NCBI RefSeq assembly: GCF_003590715.1
Contig: NZ_QQVY01000001.1
Location: 1 to 64,000, forward strand
DNA length: 64,000 nt
Direction: 5' to 3'
DNA from: Paracoccus sp. JM45
Lineage (GTDB): Bacteria; Pseudomonadota; Alphaproteobacteria; Rhodobacterales; Rhodobacteraceae
Part shown: positions 35,221-47,032 of the stretch, piece after piece
How positions within the stretch are numbered: position 1 is the first letter of the stretch
Layout: the number at the start of each line of letters is the position of its first letter
Notes under the pieces: generated by a model
The model's input: the letters and a program-made list of their open reading frames with translations, nothing else
Database searches by the model: none
Told to the model about the DNA's origin: nothing
Translations under genes and position numbers: made by a program

Positions 35221-36483
35221 TTACTGGAACACGGCCTCGGGGTCATCCAGACTGTCTGACCCTTCGAAAGCAATCGCATCACGACCCAATACGGCGACAG
35301 CGCGTTCGATGTCACGCGTCTGGGCGATCAGACCGTCAATGGCATCCTGAACCAGCTGGCCACCGGCTTCGTTGGCGGGGTTCAGCATCATGTCATAACG
35401 CAGTCCAGCCTCGGCTGTGGTTTTCATGCGGGTCATCTGGAACTGGGTATGATCCAGCGCTGCACCCAGACCATCGGCAACCGCCTGATCCTTTTCAGCG
35501 ACCAGATCACGCAGAGATGCGCCTTTGGTCACCGTGCCGTCCACCCCGACATATTCGCCATAGAACGCGTTGCGGATGCCCAGCGCGTCATAGAAGTGGT
35601 CGTTATGCGTATTGTCCGAGAAGCAGGAATGCTCTTCCTCGGGGTCGTTCAGCAGCAGGCCCAGCTGCATGCGTTCACCGGCCTGTTCACCATAGGACAG
35701 GCTGCCCATGCCGGTCAGGATACGGTTGATACCTGCGGGATCTGCCATAACCTCGGCGCGGGCGTCACCTTCTGGTGCCCATGCAGCGGCCATATATTCC
35801 AGATCCGAAACCAGCAGATCGGTCGCCGCCTGCAGATAAGCGCCACGACGGTCACAGTTGTCGTTCGTGCAATCATCGCCGGTTGCGTAATCCGTCCACG
35901 GACGCTGGCCTGCGGTCGCATCATAGGGACCAAGGTCCTGTCCCCACAGCAGGAATTCGATGGCGTGATAACCGGTGGCGACATTCGCCTCGGCGCCATT
36001 GGCTTCGTGCAGGACATCGGCCAGCAACTCGGGGGTGATTGTCGTCGCATCGATCTCCGTGCCGGAAATGGACAGCGTCGGATTGGCAATCACATTCAGG
36101 TTGGCTGCGGGGTTTTCATCATAACCTTCGGTCGGTGCGGTCCCTGCAGCATCGACATAATCGATCAGACCTTCATCCAGCGGCCATGCGTTGACCTTGC
36201 CCTCCCATTCATCAACAATCGGATTGCCGAAACGGAAAACTTCGGATTGCTGATAGGGGACACGAGCCGACAGCCATGCATCGCGCGCATCCTGCAGATG
36301 CTGGGCCGAAGGTTCGGCGATCAATGTCCGGACCGCTTCCTGCAAGCGCTGGGCCGTTGTCAGGCTGTCACCATAGGCAGCAGCGGCCATATCAGTGTAA
36401 TTGCGAAGGACATCCTGTTCTTCCACTGCATGGGCAGCAGTTGCGGTCAGAACACAAAGGGCAGTCGTTGTCAGAAGGCGCAT
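35221..36483 (-). CDS. Imelysin-family iron-regulated periplasmic protein
   Basis: This 420-residue protein has a signal peptide (MRLLTTTALCVLTATAAHA) and the imelysin M75 fold with the metal-site motif GYHAIEFLLWGQDL (G-x-H-x-x-E). It also has RVPYQQSEVFRFGNPIVDEWEGKVNAWPLDEGLIDYVD and the Cys pair region around DDCTNDNCDRRGAYL. Despite the name, these proteins act in iron uptake rather than proteolysis. It is the first gene of the imelysin-DUF1111-imelysin-DUF1513 operon. I saw no convincing Fur/Irr/RirA box upstream. Confidence 0.92.
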   Translation of the reverse strand: MRLLTTTALCVLTATAAHAVEEQDVLRNYTDMAAAAYGDSLTTAQRLQEAVRTLIAEPSAQHLQDARDAWLSARVPYQQSEVFRFGNPIVDEWEGKVNAWPLDEGLIDYVDAAGTAPTEGYDENPAANLNVIANPTLSISGTEIDATTITPELLADVLHEANGAEANVATGYHAIEFLLWGQDLGPYDATAGQRPWTDYATGDDCTNDNCDRRGAYLQAATDLLVSDLEYMAAAWAPEGDARAEVMADPAGINRILTGMGSLSYGEQAGERMQLGLLLNDPEEEHSCFSDNTHNDHFYDALGIRNAFYGEYVGVDGTVTKGASLRDLVAEKDQAVADGLGAALDHTQFQMTRMKTTAEAGLRYDMMLNPANEAGGQLVQDAIDGLIAQTRDIERAVAVLGRDAIAFEGSDSLDDPEAVFQ

Positions 36484-36588
36484 CGAAACTCCGGGTCAAG
36501 GAACTGGCTTTTCTTTCTTCTGACTAAAATCGTCGGAAAATGCAATATCGGATGGAACCACCTGTCCAAAGGGCCAAATAATGCCACA

Positions 36589-36620
36589 ACCGGTGTGGAG
36601 CGTTTATAATCCACACCGGT
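36589..36620 (-). terminator. Hairpin terminator after idnD
   Basis: Perfect 11-bp arms ACCGGTGTGGA (36589-36599) and TCCACACCGGT (36610-36620) enclose a 10-base AT-rich loop. It starts 12 bp after the idnD stop. On the minus strand it is followed by TGTGGCATTATTT, a weak U-tract. Confidence 0.7.
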
Positions 36621-36631
36621 CTTGCAAGGCC

Positions 36632-37663
36632 CTAGTTAAAGACGATCTGCGCCTTAATGGCCTGACTGCGGTCCCCTGCAATCCGGAACGCCGCATCTGC
36701 GTCATCCATGGCAAAGCTGTGGGTGACAAAGGGGCTGACATCGATCAACCCCTTCTGCATCAGACTGACGCCTGTGGCGAATTCCTCGTGGAAACGGAAA
36801 GAGCCTTTCCACAACAGCTCTTTCGCGGTCATCGCCTGAAGGGGTAATGTCATATCCCCCCCTAGGCCCAATTGAATAATGGTTCCAGCAGGACGCATCG
36901 CGGGTATCGCTCCTGCCAGTGCCTGTGCCGCCCCTGAACATTCATACAGCAGATCAAAGCTGCCCTTGTCAGCCGCATATGCATCCAGCGCATTCTGGTC
37001 ACGCGCGGTATTCAGCACCACATCCGCCCCTGCCTTGCGCGCCATCTGCAAGGCGAAATCGCCCAGATCGGTGGCTACGATCAGATCAGCCCCTGCCCTG
37101 CGTGCAGCAAGGATGCACAGAATGCCGATGGGACCACAGCCGGTGATCAGGACCGACTTTCCCAACAAGGGCCCAGCGCGGCGCGTTGCATGCAGGCAGA
37201 CCGCAAGCGGTTCGGCCATTGCAGCCTGTGCGGGCGTCAGACCATCGGCGGGAACGCATTGTGATGCCTCTGCCACCAGCAGTTCACGGAATGCGCCCTG
37301 AATATGCGGGAATGGCATGGCCGATCCATAGAACCGCATGTTCAGACAATGGTTGAACATCGCCTGATCACAATATTTGCAATCGCCACATGGACGCGAC
37401 GGGCTGACGGCCACCAGCTGGCCCTTGGACAGACCTGTCACACCCTCGCCCAGCGCCTCGACATGACCCGAGACTTCGTGCCCCAGCACCATCGGCTCTT
37501 TCAGGCGCACGGTGCCGAAACCACCGTGGTTATAGTAATGCAGATCCGACCCGCAGATCCCCCCTGCCGCCATCCGGATCAGGACCTGCCCCGGCCCCGG
37601 GTTCTGGACGGTTTGTTCGTCGATCCGCAGATCCCGCGCGTCGTGGATAACAATGGCTTTCAT
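36632..37663 (-). CDS. idnD: L-idonate 5-dehydrogenase
   Basis: This enzyme oxidises L-idonate to 5-keto-D-gluconate with NAD(P)+. The 343-residue zinc MDR protein (same length as E. coli IdnD) has catalytic zinc ligands C37, H62 and E63, the structural-zinc cysteines C92, C95, C98 and C106, and a Rossmann loop GCGPIG. Blocks ICGSDLHYYNHGGFGTVRLK and GHEVSGHVEALG favour idonate over sorbitol or threonine dehydrogenase. The neighbours idnO and a LacI-type regulator support this. The ATG at 37663 is chosen; it lies 7 bp from the upstream gene's stop. Confidence 0.85.
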   Translation of the reverse strand: MKAIVIHDARDLRIDEQTVQNPGPGQVLIRMAAGGICGSDLHYYNHGGFGTVRLKEPMVLGHEVSGHVEALGEGVTGLSKGQLVAVSPSRPCGDCKYCDQAMFNHCLNMRFYGSAMPFPHIQGAFRELLVAEASQCVPADGLTPAQAAMAEPLAVCLHATRRAGPLLGKSVLITGCGPIGILCILAARRAGADLIVATDLGDFALQMARKAGADVVLNTARDQNALDAYAADKGSFDLLYECSGAAQALAGAIPAMRPAGTIIQLGLGGDMTLPLQAMTAKELLWKGSFRFHEEFATGVSLMQKGLIDVSPFVTHSFAMDDADAAFRIAGDRSQAIKAQIVFN

Positions 37664-37670
37664 AGCTGCC

Positions 37671-38618
37671 TCATTGGATTGGGGTGGGCAGGTCTTGGCC
37701 TGCAAAGAATGCTGTCAGATTGTCACGCAGCAACTGGCCCATTGCTTTGCGCGTTTCCACCGTGCCCGAGGCATGGTGCGGTTGCAGCAGGACGTTCGGC
37801 AATTTAAGAAAGCGCGGGTCCAGCGCCGGTTCGCCTTCGAACACATCCAGCGCGGCAGCCCCCAGACGCCCGTCGCCAAGCGCCGCAATCAGCGCCTGTT
37901 CGTCGATGTTGGAAGCGCGCGAGACATTGATGATCATCCCTTCTGGGCCAACCGCCTCTATTACATCCTTGCTAACTATGTGTCGCGTGGCGGGTGATGC
38001 GGCCAGAGTCACGAACAGAAAATCGGCATGGCGGGCCAGATCGACCGGATCGGCGATAAAGGTCCATCCCTTGATGTTTTGCATATCAGTCAGATCGCTA
38101 TAGGCGATATCCATACCAAAGCCTGCCAGACGGGTGGCGACTGCCCGTCCGATGCGACCAAGCCCAAGAATGCCCGCCTTGCGCCCGAAGACACGACGCC
38201 CCAGCGGATACAGCCCCTTACCGGTCCAACTGCCATCGCGCACCCAGGTATCGGCACCGATTACTCCGCGCGATTGGGCCAGCATCATCGCCACCCCCAG
38301 ATCGGCGACATCACCTGTCAACACATCCGGTGTATTGGTCACCCGAATGCCGCGGTCACGACAGATCTCCAGATCAACCGCATCAACTCCGACACCATAG
38401 ACGGCAACCAGTCCGGTATTGGGACATGCATCGATCATGGCATGATCGGCCCCCAATTCCCCCCGCGTTGCGATGGCTTGAACGTCGGCACCAACCTTCG
38501 CCAGCAATGCCGTCCTGTCATGTGCCAGATCCAGCCGGTGGACCGTGAAGGCGGCGTCCAGCAACTGCTGGTCCTGTTCGGGATAGGCACCGACCTGCAA
38601 AATCACCGGCTTGGTCAT
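37671..38618 (-). CDS. D-isomer 2-hydroxyacid dehydrogenase (2-ketogluconate/hydroxypyruvate reductase type)
   Basis: This 315-residue NAD(P)-dependent enzyme has the Rossmann loop GLGRIG (residues 152-157) and the catalytic triad R234 (NVSRASNID), E263 (FEGEP) and H281 (QPHHASG). It is shared by glyoxylate, hydroxypyruvate and 2-ketogluconate reductases. In an idonate/ketogluconate cluster, reduction of 2-keto-D-gluconate to gluconate is the best guess; glyoxylate or hydroxypyruvate reductase is the alternative. It is the first gene of the minus-strand operon with idnD, and divergent from idnO across the palindromic operator. Confidence 0.85.
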   Translation of the reverse strand: MTKPVILQVGAYPEQDQQLLDAAFTVHRLDLAHDRTALLAKVGADVQAIATRGELGADHAMIDACPNTGLVAVYGVGVDAVDLEICRDRGIRVTNTPDVLTGDVADLGVAMMLAQSRGVIGADTWVRDGSWTGKGLYPLGRRVFGRKAGILGLGRIGRAVATRLAGFGMDIAYSDLTDMQNIKGWTFIADPVDLARHADFLFVTLAASPATRHIVSKDVIEAVGPEGMIINVSRASNIDEQALIAALGDGRLGAAALDVFEGEPALDPRFLKLPNVLLQPHHASGTVETRKAMGQLLRDNLTAFFAGQDLPTPIQ

Positions 38619-38641
38619 CGAACTTCCCTGCTTGACTTGTT

Positions 38642-38655
38642 TGTTATCGATAACA
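38642..38655. promoter_or_regulatory. GntR/IdnR-type operator in the divergent idn promoter
   Basis: TGTTATCGATAACA is a perfect 14-bp palindrome and fits the TGTTA-N4-TAACA pattern known for the E. coli GntR and IdnR operators. It lies in the 85-bp gap between the divergent genes starting at 38618 and 38704. The LacI/GntR-type repressor encoded at 39507 is the natural ligand. Confidence 0.75.
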
Positions 38656-38703
38656 TAGTTTCGTCCCAAATCAATGTCGAGCGTAAATCCGAAAGGCCGT
38701 TAT

Positions 38704-39471
38704 ATGAGCATCCAGCTGTTTGATCTGACCGGAAAGCGGGCGCTGATCACAGGGTCTTCCCAAGGGATCGGTATTGCATTGGCCAAGGGCCTATCCGAAG
38801 CCGGTGCCAGCATCGTGCTGAACGGTCGTGACCCTGCCAAGCTGGCGCAATCGGCAAAGACGCTGCGGGATGCAGGCGCATCTGTCGACGAACTGGCCTT
38901 TGATGTTACCGACCATGATGCCGTCCGCAAAGCAGTTGATAGTTTCGAGGCTGAAACCGGCCCCATCGACATCCTGATCAATAACGCCGGCATGCAACAC
39001 CGCGCCCCGTTGGAGGATTTTCCTGCCGACGCCTTCGACCGCCTGCTGCAAACCAATGTGGCATCGGTCTTTCATGTGGGTCAGGCCGTTGCCCGTCATA
39101 TGATCGCACGCGGTGCAGGCAAGATCGTCAACATCTGTTCCGTCCAGACCGCCTTGGCACGCCCGGGCATCGCACCCTATACCGCCACCAAAGGCGCGGT
39201 CGCGAATTTGACCAAAGGCATGGCAACCGACTGGGCCCGTTATGGTCTTCAGTGCAACGGCCTTGCGCCGGGTTATTTCGAAACGCCGCTGAACCAAGCG
39301 TTGGTCGATGATCCGGAATTCAGCGCATGGTTGGCCAAACGCACGCCTGCAGGACGTTGGGGCAAGGTCGATGAACTGGTCGGCACGGCAATCTTCCTGT
39401 CATCTGCTGCGTCATCCTTTGTGAATGGCACGACGGTTTTTGTGGATGGTGGCATCAGCGCCTCGCTTTAA
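38704..39471 (+). CDS. idnO: 5-keto-D-gluconate 5-reductase (gluconate 5-dehydrogenase)
   Basis: This SDR reduces 5-keto-D-gluconate to D-gluconate. The 255-residue protein has the cofactor motif TGSSQGIG (residues 16-23), NNAG (93-96), catalytic S146, Y159 and K163. The N-terminus MSIQLFDLTGKRALITGSSQ and the segment GMQHRAPLEDFPADAFDRLL are typical of IdnO/Gno. It is divergent from idnD and the 2-hydroxyacid dehydrogenase, and followed closely by the LacI-type regulator. Downstream gluconate kinase is not in the window. Confidence 0.88.
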   Translation: MSIQLFDLTGKRALITGSSQGIGIALAKGLSEAGASIVLNGRDPAKLAQSAKTLRDAGASVDELAFDVTDHDAVRKAVDSFEAETGPIDILINNAGMQHRAPLEDFPADAFDRLLQTNVASVFHVGQAVARHMIARGAGKIVNICSVQTALARPGIAPYTATKGAVANLTKGMATDWARYGLQCNGLAPGYFETPLNQALVDDPEFSAWLAKRTPAGRWGKVDELVGTAIFLSSAASSFVNGTTVFVDGGISASL

Positions 39472-39506
39472 GACGGATAGTATTGACCAAAGGAAATCAG
39501 GCGCGA

Positions 39507-40535
39507 ATGACCCAACGTACCGTCACCATGAAGGATGTAGCCCGCGCTGCCGGTGTATCGGTGATGACGGTCAGCCGCGCCTTCAAGGCCGACAGCTCCG
39601 TCAGTGCCGCAAAGCGCGCCCAGATCCTGAAACTGGCCGAGGATCTGGGCTATGTGATGGACAGCACAGCCGCCAACCTGCGGTCACAGCGCAGCGATTT
39701 CGTTGCTGTGACCATTCCCTCGCTGAACAACGCCAATTTCGCCGATACCGTCAGCGCCATGTCCGAGGTGCTTGAAAAATCCGGCATGCAAATCCTGCTG
39801 GGGTATACGAATTACGACATCCAGCAGGAAGAACGGCTGGTTGCCCAGTTCCTGCAGCGCAAACCGGCGGCCATTGTGGTGACGGGCGGTCTGCATACGG
39901 ACCGCACGCGCAAGCTGTTGGCCAATGCCGGTATTCCGGTGGTCCAGACATGGGACCTGCCCGCCGACCCCATCGGGCATGTCGTCGGCTTTTCCAATGC
40001 CCTGTCGATGGAACCGCTGGTCGCCCATCTTCATACCACCGGACGGCAGCGTATTGCCTTTATCGGCGGCGATGCGACAGGTGACACACGCGGGGCCGAA
40101 CGCCGCAAGGGTTTCATCCAGTCAATGACTGCGCGGGGGCTGGACGCCAATCGTCTGATCCCCGGGGGGCAGGTTCCGATCTCTATGAAAGAAGGTGCGG
40201 CGGCCATGGCCACCCTGCTGTCCGACCTGCCGGATACCGACGCGGTGATCTGTGTGTCCGACCTGTCGGCCTTTGGCGCGCTATCGGAATGCGCCCGCCG
40301 TGGCATTGCCGTACCGGATGATATCGCCATTGCGGGTTTTGGCGCCTATGAAATTGCGGGCGTTGCCCATCCGACCATCACCACCATCAATCCCCATCCC
40401 CGCCGCATCGGCAGCCGCACGGCCGAACTGTTACTGATGACCTTAGGAAAAAAGGCCATCGTTGACACTATGCGGTTCGAGATTACGCCTGACTTTGTCC
40501 TTGGCGGATCGACCGCATCGCGCGACGACATTTGA
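39507..40535 (+). CDS. LacI-family repressor, GntR/IdnR-like
   Basis: This 342-residue LacI-type regulator has an N-terminal helix-turn-helix (VTMKDVARAAGVSVMTVSRAFK) with the hinge helix (TAANLRSQRSDFVAV), then a periplasmic-binding-like effector domain. Similarity to gluconate-utilisation repressors fits its place after idnO and the matching operator at 38642-38655. The ATG at 39507 with AAAGGAAA upstream is chosen. The effector is likely gluconate, idonate or 5-ketogluconate (inference). Confidence 0.88.
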   Translation: MTQRTVTMKDVARAAGVSVMTVSRAFKADSSVSAAKRAQILKLAEDLGYVMDSTAANLRSQRSDFVAVTIPSLNNANFADTVSAMSEVLEKSGMQILLGYTNYDIQQEERLVAQFLQRKPAAIVVTGGLHTDRTRKLLANAGIPVVQTWDLPADPIGHVVGFSNALSMEPLVAHLHTTGRQRIAFIGGDATGDTRGAERRKGFIQSMTARGLDANRLIPGGQVPISMKEGAAAMATLLSDLPDTDAVICVSDLSAFGALSECARRGIAVPDDIAIAGFGAYEIAGVAHPTITTINPHPRRIGSRTAELLLMTLGKKAIVDTMRFEITPDFVLGGSTASRDDI

Positions 40536-40586
40536 CGGGGCGCTGGCCTTGGCTAATGTGTGACAAAAGCAAAATCGGGAAGCAGC

Positions 40587-41876
40587 ATGGAATTCATGGC
40601 ACGCGCGACCGCCCTTGTCGGTGGGGTTATGGTCGCAATCAGACGCTTTGGCGCACCGGACACACAGGCAATGGGGGGAACACCGGATATTCCCGAAGCC
40701 CGCAAGCAGGGCATCATGACCCTGAAGATGCCGACCGCCAAAGGCTGGGCACCGGGACACAAGCCGACGGCGGCAGAAGGATTGCAGGTCAACGCCTTCG
40801 CCTCGGATCTGGATCACCCCCGCTGGATCGAGGTTCTGCCCAACGGCGATGTTCTGGTCTCAGAGGCAAAGGAACAGCCCGGCCCCGTCAAAACCCTGAT
40901 GGACCGCGCGACGCAGGCCACCATGCGCCGTGCCCGCGCCATCGGTGACAGTGCCAACCGCATTACCCTGTGGCGCGATGCCGATGGTGACGGGACTGCC
41001 GAAATCCGCGAAGTATTCTTGGAAAACCAGAACCAGCCCTTCGGCATGGCGCTGGTGGATGGCACCTTTTATGTCGGTAATACCGACGGCATTGTGGCCT
41101 TCCCCTATCAGGATGGCGACACATCGATTTTCGGCACAGGTAACAAGCTGGTCAATTTCAAACCGGCGGGCCATTGGACGCGCAGCCTGATCGTGTCACC
41201 TGATGCAACGCGTATCTATGCCGGTGTGGGGTCGCTGACCAATATCGCCGATCAGGGCTTGCAGACCGAGGAAGGCCGTGCCGCCATCTGGGAACTGGAT
41301 ATCGCAACTGGTCAGGCAAGCATCTTTGCATCGGGCCTGCGTAATGCCGTCGGCATGGCATGGGAACCTGTCACAGGGTCGCTTTGGACGGTTGTGAACG
41401 AACGCGACGGTTTGGGGGATGAAACGCCGCCCGATTACCTGACCTCGGTCCAGCAGGACGGGTTTTATGGCTGGCCCTATTCCTATTGGGGGCAGACGGT
41501 CGATGATAGGGTCCCCCAGGACCCGAAAAAGGTCGCCGCCGCCATCACCCCCGATTATGCCTTGGGCGGCCATACGGCGTCACTGGGGCTGTGCTGGATG
41601 CCATCGGGCACCCTGCCCGGATTTCCGGACGGTATGGTTATCGGGCAGCACGGGTCGTGGAACCGGTCGACCCTCAGCGGATACAAGCTGATCTTTATCC
41701 CGTTCCAGAACGGAAAACCCAGCGGGCCGCCACGCGATATCCTGTGGGGGTTCTTGTCCGAGGACGAGAAAACCTCCTATGGTCGTCCCGTCGGTGTCGT
41801 GGTCGGCCCCGACAAGAAGTCGCTTTTGATGGCCGATGATGTTGGCGATATTATCTGGCGGGTCAGCGCCGCTTGA
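40587..41876 (+). CDS. PQQ-dependent sugar dehydrogenase (sorbosone dehydrogenase-like)
   Basis: This 429-residue beta-propeller protein of the soluble glucose/L-sorbosone dehydrogenase family has the conserved LDHPRWIEVLPNGDVLVSEA, then FASGLRNAVGMAWEP and GQHGSWNRSTLSGYKLIFIPF. Its N-terminus (RATALVGGVMVAIRRFGAP) is a hydrophobic anchor rather than a clear cleaved signal. The substrate is probably an aldose or sorbosone, oxidised in the periplasm with PQQ. Its place behind the idonate cluster suggests supply of keto-sugars or acids, though the cofactor genes are not here. It ends directly against the Hsp70-like gene (no gap). Confidence 0.85.
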   Translation: MEFMARATALVGGVMVAIRRFGAPDTQAMGGTPDIPEARKQGIMTLKMPTAKGWAPGHKPTAAEGLQVNAFASDLDHPRWIEVLPNGDVLVSEAKEQPGPVKTLMDRATQATMRRARAIGDSANRITLWRDADGDGTAEIREVFLENQNQPFGMALVDGTFYVGNTDGIVAFPYQDGDTSIFGTGNKLVNFKPAGHWTRSLIVSPDATRIYAGVGSLTNIADQGLQTEEGRAAIWELDIATGQASIFASGLRNAVGMAWEPVTGSLWTVVNERDGLGDETPPDYLTSVQQDGFYGWPYSYWGQTVDDRVPQDPKKVAAAITPDYALGGHTASLGLCWMPSGTLPGFPDGMVIGQHGSWNRSTLSGYKLIFIPFQNGKPSGPPRDILWGFLSEDEKTSYGRPVGVVVGPDKKSLLMADDVGDIIWRVSAA

Positions 41877-43115
41877 TCAGCGGTTTGCCGCAATCGCCAG
41901 ACCGTCGGTGACGGCGGTGAACACCTCGCTGAAGGAATGATGCGCATCAGGAAACTGCGCGCGCATCGTATCCGACACCATCGACATCAGACTTGATCCA
42001 CCGACATAGATCACCTGCCCGACCTGACCCGCATCAATATCCGCCATCCGCAGCGTTTCCTGCGCGCCCTCGGCCAGCATTTCGGCGTGGCGGGCAAGAC
42101 TGGATGTCACGGCCTGTGGTGACAAGGGTGCGTTTAGCCCCCGCTGGACGGCATTCAGAACGATCTGTGCGTCATCCGCCCCGCTATTGGCAGCGATTTT
42201 GCCACGTTCGACCGCAAAGGCCAGTTCGTGGCCCAATTCATCCTGCAGAACAGTGGCAAGGCGGGACAGTTTTTCGGGTTCCTGTGACAGACGCACCATT
42301 TCAGCAACCATGCGGCTGTTCTGCGGGGTATAGACGAAAGGGATCTTTTCCCATGTCGCCAGATCGTTGAAAATCGCATTCGGCGTGGGCGAGGTGCCAG
42401 AACCCATCGCCTTACGCAGTTCCGTTCCCTTGCCCAGCAGCGGCATGACCCAGTCGATATTGATGGCACGGTCAAAATCGGTCCCGCCAATGCGGACACC
42501 GTGGTTGGCCATAATCTGCACGCCATCCTTACCGGACCGGAACAGCGAAAAGTCGGACGTCCCGCCACCCACATCGACGATCAGACCCACCATGCGTGAT
42601 TGTTCCAAGGCGCCGCTGGCAATGGCGGCGGCTTCGGGTTCGGCCATGAAATCGACATGGGTGAAACCGGCAGCCAGATAGCAGGCACGCAGGTCTTCCT
42701 CGGCCTGCGCCTCGCGCGGGTCATTGGCGCCGTGAAAGACCACGGGACGGCCCGACATGACGCGGTCGAAGGTCAGACCGGTTTCAGACTCGGCGCGGGT
42801 TTTGATCTGGTTCAGGAAGCGGGCAATGATATCGACAAAGGTCACACGCTCGTGCAGGATCTGGCGGTTTTCATGCATCAGCTTGGTGCCAAGAACACGC
42901 TTCAGGGCGCGCATAAAGCGACCCTCGGTCCCGTCCAGCAGCGCCTGATTGGCAGGTTCGCCAATCAGCGTACGGCGGGTTTCCTGATTGAAGAAAAACG
43001 TCGTGGGCATGGTCATCTGCCCGTCCGCCATCGGAATCATCCGTGGCTTGCCATCCACCAGATAGGCCGCAGCCGAATTCGAGGTGCCAAAGTCGATGCC
43101 GATCGCATGTGTCAT
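41877..43115 (-). CDS. Hsp70/DnaK-like protein, YegD type
   Basis: This 412-residue actin-fold ATPase resembles only the nucleotide-binding domain of DnaK. It has the phosphate loop GIDFGTSNSAAAYL (residues 5-18), the second phosphate motif LIVDVGGGTSDFSLF and the adenosine motif VIYVGGSSLMSMV. A DnaK peptide-binding domain is missing, as in E. coli YegD. It may be a chaperone or metabolite-responsive ATPase; the function is unknown. The ATG at 43115 is preferred over an upstream in-frame start, since MTHAIGIDFGTSNS fits the family. It is convergent with the sugar dehydrogenase. Confidence 0.88.
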   Translation of the reverse strand: MTHAIGIDFGTSNSAAAYLVDGKPRMIPMADGQMTMPTTFFFNQETRRTLIGEPANQALLDGTEGRFMRALKRVLGTKLMHENRQILHERVTFVDIIARFLNQIKTRAESETGLTFDRVMSGRPVVFHGANDPREAQAEEDLRACYLAAGFTHVDFMAEPEAAAIASGALEQSRMVGLIVDVGGGTSDFSLFRSGKDGVQIMANHGVRIGGTDFDRAINIDWVMPLLGKGTELRKAMGSGTSPTPNAIFNDLATWEKIPFVYTPQNSRMVAEMVRLSQEPEKLSRLATVLQDELGHELAFAVERGKIAANSGADDAQIVLNAVQRGLNAPLSPQAVTSSLARHAEMLAEGAQETLRMADIDAGQVGQVIYVGGSSLMSMVSDTMRAQFPDAHHSFSEVFTAVTDGLAIAANR

Positions 43116-43232
43116 GGCCACACCCCGTGAAATCTGAACGAAGGGCGGGTCTTTAGGCAGGCGCGTCGGGCTTGTCAAGCAAGGGAAACCACGGACAGCG
43201 GCAAGGCCGTTATCCGTGGTCGGGTTGTCAAA

Positions 43233-46034
<2,802 letters not shown>

Positions 46035-46049
46035 TCCGTTTTAATGACG

Positions 46050-46082
46050 AAAGGCCCGATCGACAAAGATCGGGCCTTTTTT
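46050..46082 (+). terminator. Rho-independent terminator after the FadL-like gene
   Basis: Perfect 12-bp arms AAAGGCCCGATC (46050-46061) and GATCGGGCCTTT (46068-46079) enclose a 6-base loop and are followed by TTT. Confidence 0.92.
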
Positions 46083-46167
46083 CCCGCATTACCCCTGATC
46101 ATAAGGGGGCCTTCCCCTTGGCCATTGCGCGGTTTACCTAAGGCCCTGCGGAAACAAGGGACGGCAA

Positions 46168-47031
46168 ATGATCTATCGCAGTGCAGAGGCTTGGCGGGCA
46201 GCCCCGTCCAAACGGATTGTCCTGTTCGGGATGTCGGGATTGGGCAAAACCTATCTGGCCTCGATGCTGCGGGATACGGATGACTGGTTCCACTATTCCG
46301 TCGATTACCGCATCGGCACGCGGTATATGGGCGAATATATCGCCGATAATTTCAAGCGCGAGGCGATGAAGGTCCCCTTTCTGCGCGAATTGCTGATGTC
46401 CGACAGCGTGCATATTTCCAGCAATATCACCTTCGACAATCTGGCGCCGCTGTCGACCTATCTGGGCAAGCCCGGCAGTCCCAGCCGTGGCGGCCTGCCT
46501 TTCGATGACTACTGCAACCGCCAGAACCAGCACCGCCGCGCGGAAATCGCGGCCTTGCTGGACACGCGCCATTTTATGGACCGGGCGCAGGACATCTATG
46601 GCACGCCGCATTTCATTTGCGACACGGGTGGTTCGATATGCGAGGTTGTCGACCCCGAAAACCCCGATGATCCTGTGCTGACGGCCTTGTCGCGCGACTT
46701 CCTGATGGTCTGGATCAAGGGCAGCGACGCCCATACCGCCGAACTGGTCCGCCGCTTTGATCGCGCCCCCAAGCCCATGTATTACCAGCCGCAATTTCTG
46801 GAAAAAGCATGGATCGCCTATCGCGTCGAAAAGGGGTTGGAGGAGGAACAGGTCAATCCCGACGACTTCATCCGCTGGACCTATGCCCGCGCTTTGGCCC
46901 ATCGCCAGCCGCGCTATGCCGCAATGGCGACACATGGCGTCACGATTTTGGCAGAGGAGGTTGCAAAGATCCGCACCCCCGCCGATTTCAATGACCTGAT
47001 CGCGCTGGCGATTACCCGCAAGGAAGCCTGA
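46168..47031 (+). CDS. P-loop NTPase-like protein of unknown function
   Basis: This 287-residue cytoplasmic protein has a Walker A motif GMSGLGKT (residues 21-28) close to the N-terminus and no signal or membrane segment. Further visible blocks are the charged [20 protein letters not shown] and [20 protein letters not shown], whose hydrophobic strand before IKG could be the Walker B region. The size and Walker A resemble small nucleotide kinases or ATPases, but I do not recognise the family function. One base separates its stop codon from the metA start, so it is co-translated with metA and probably ppk2. Confidence 0.75.
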   Translation: MIYRSAEAWRAAPSKRIVLFGMSGLGKTYLASMLRDTDDWFHYSVDYRIGTRYMGEYIADNFKREAMKVPFLRELLMSDSVHISSNITFDNLAPLSTYLGKPGSPSRGGLPFDDYCNRQNQHRRAEIAALLDTRHFMDRAQDIYGTPHFICDTGGSICEVVDPENPDDPVLTALSRDFLMVWIKGSDAHTAELVRRFDRAPKPMYYQPQFLEKAWIAYRVEKGLEEEQVNPDDFIRWTYARALAHRQPRYAAMATHGVTILAEEVAKIRTPADFNDLIALAITRKEA

Positions 47032-47032
47032 T

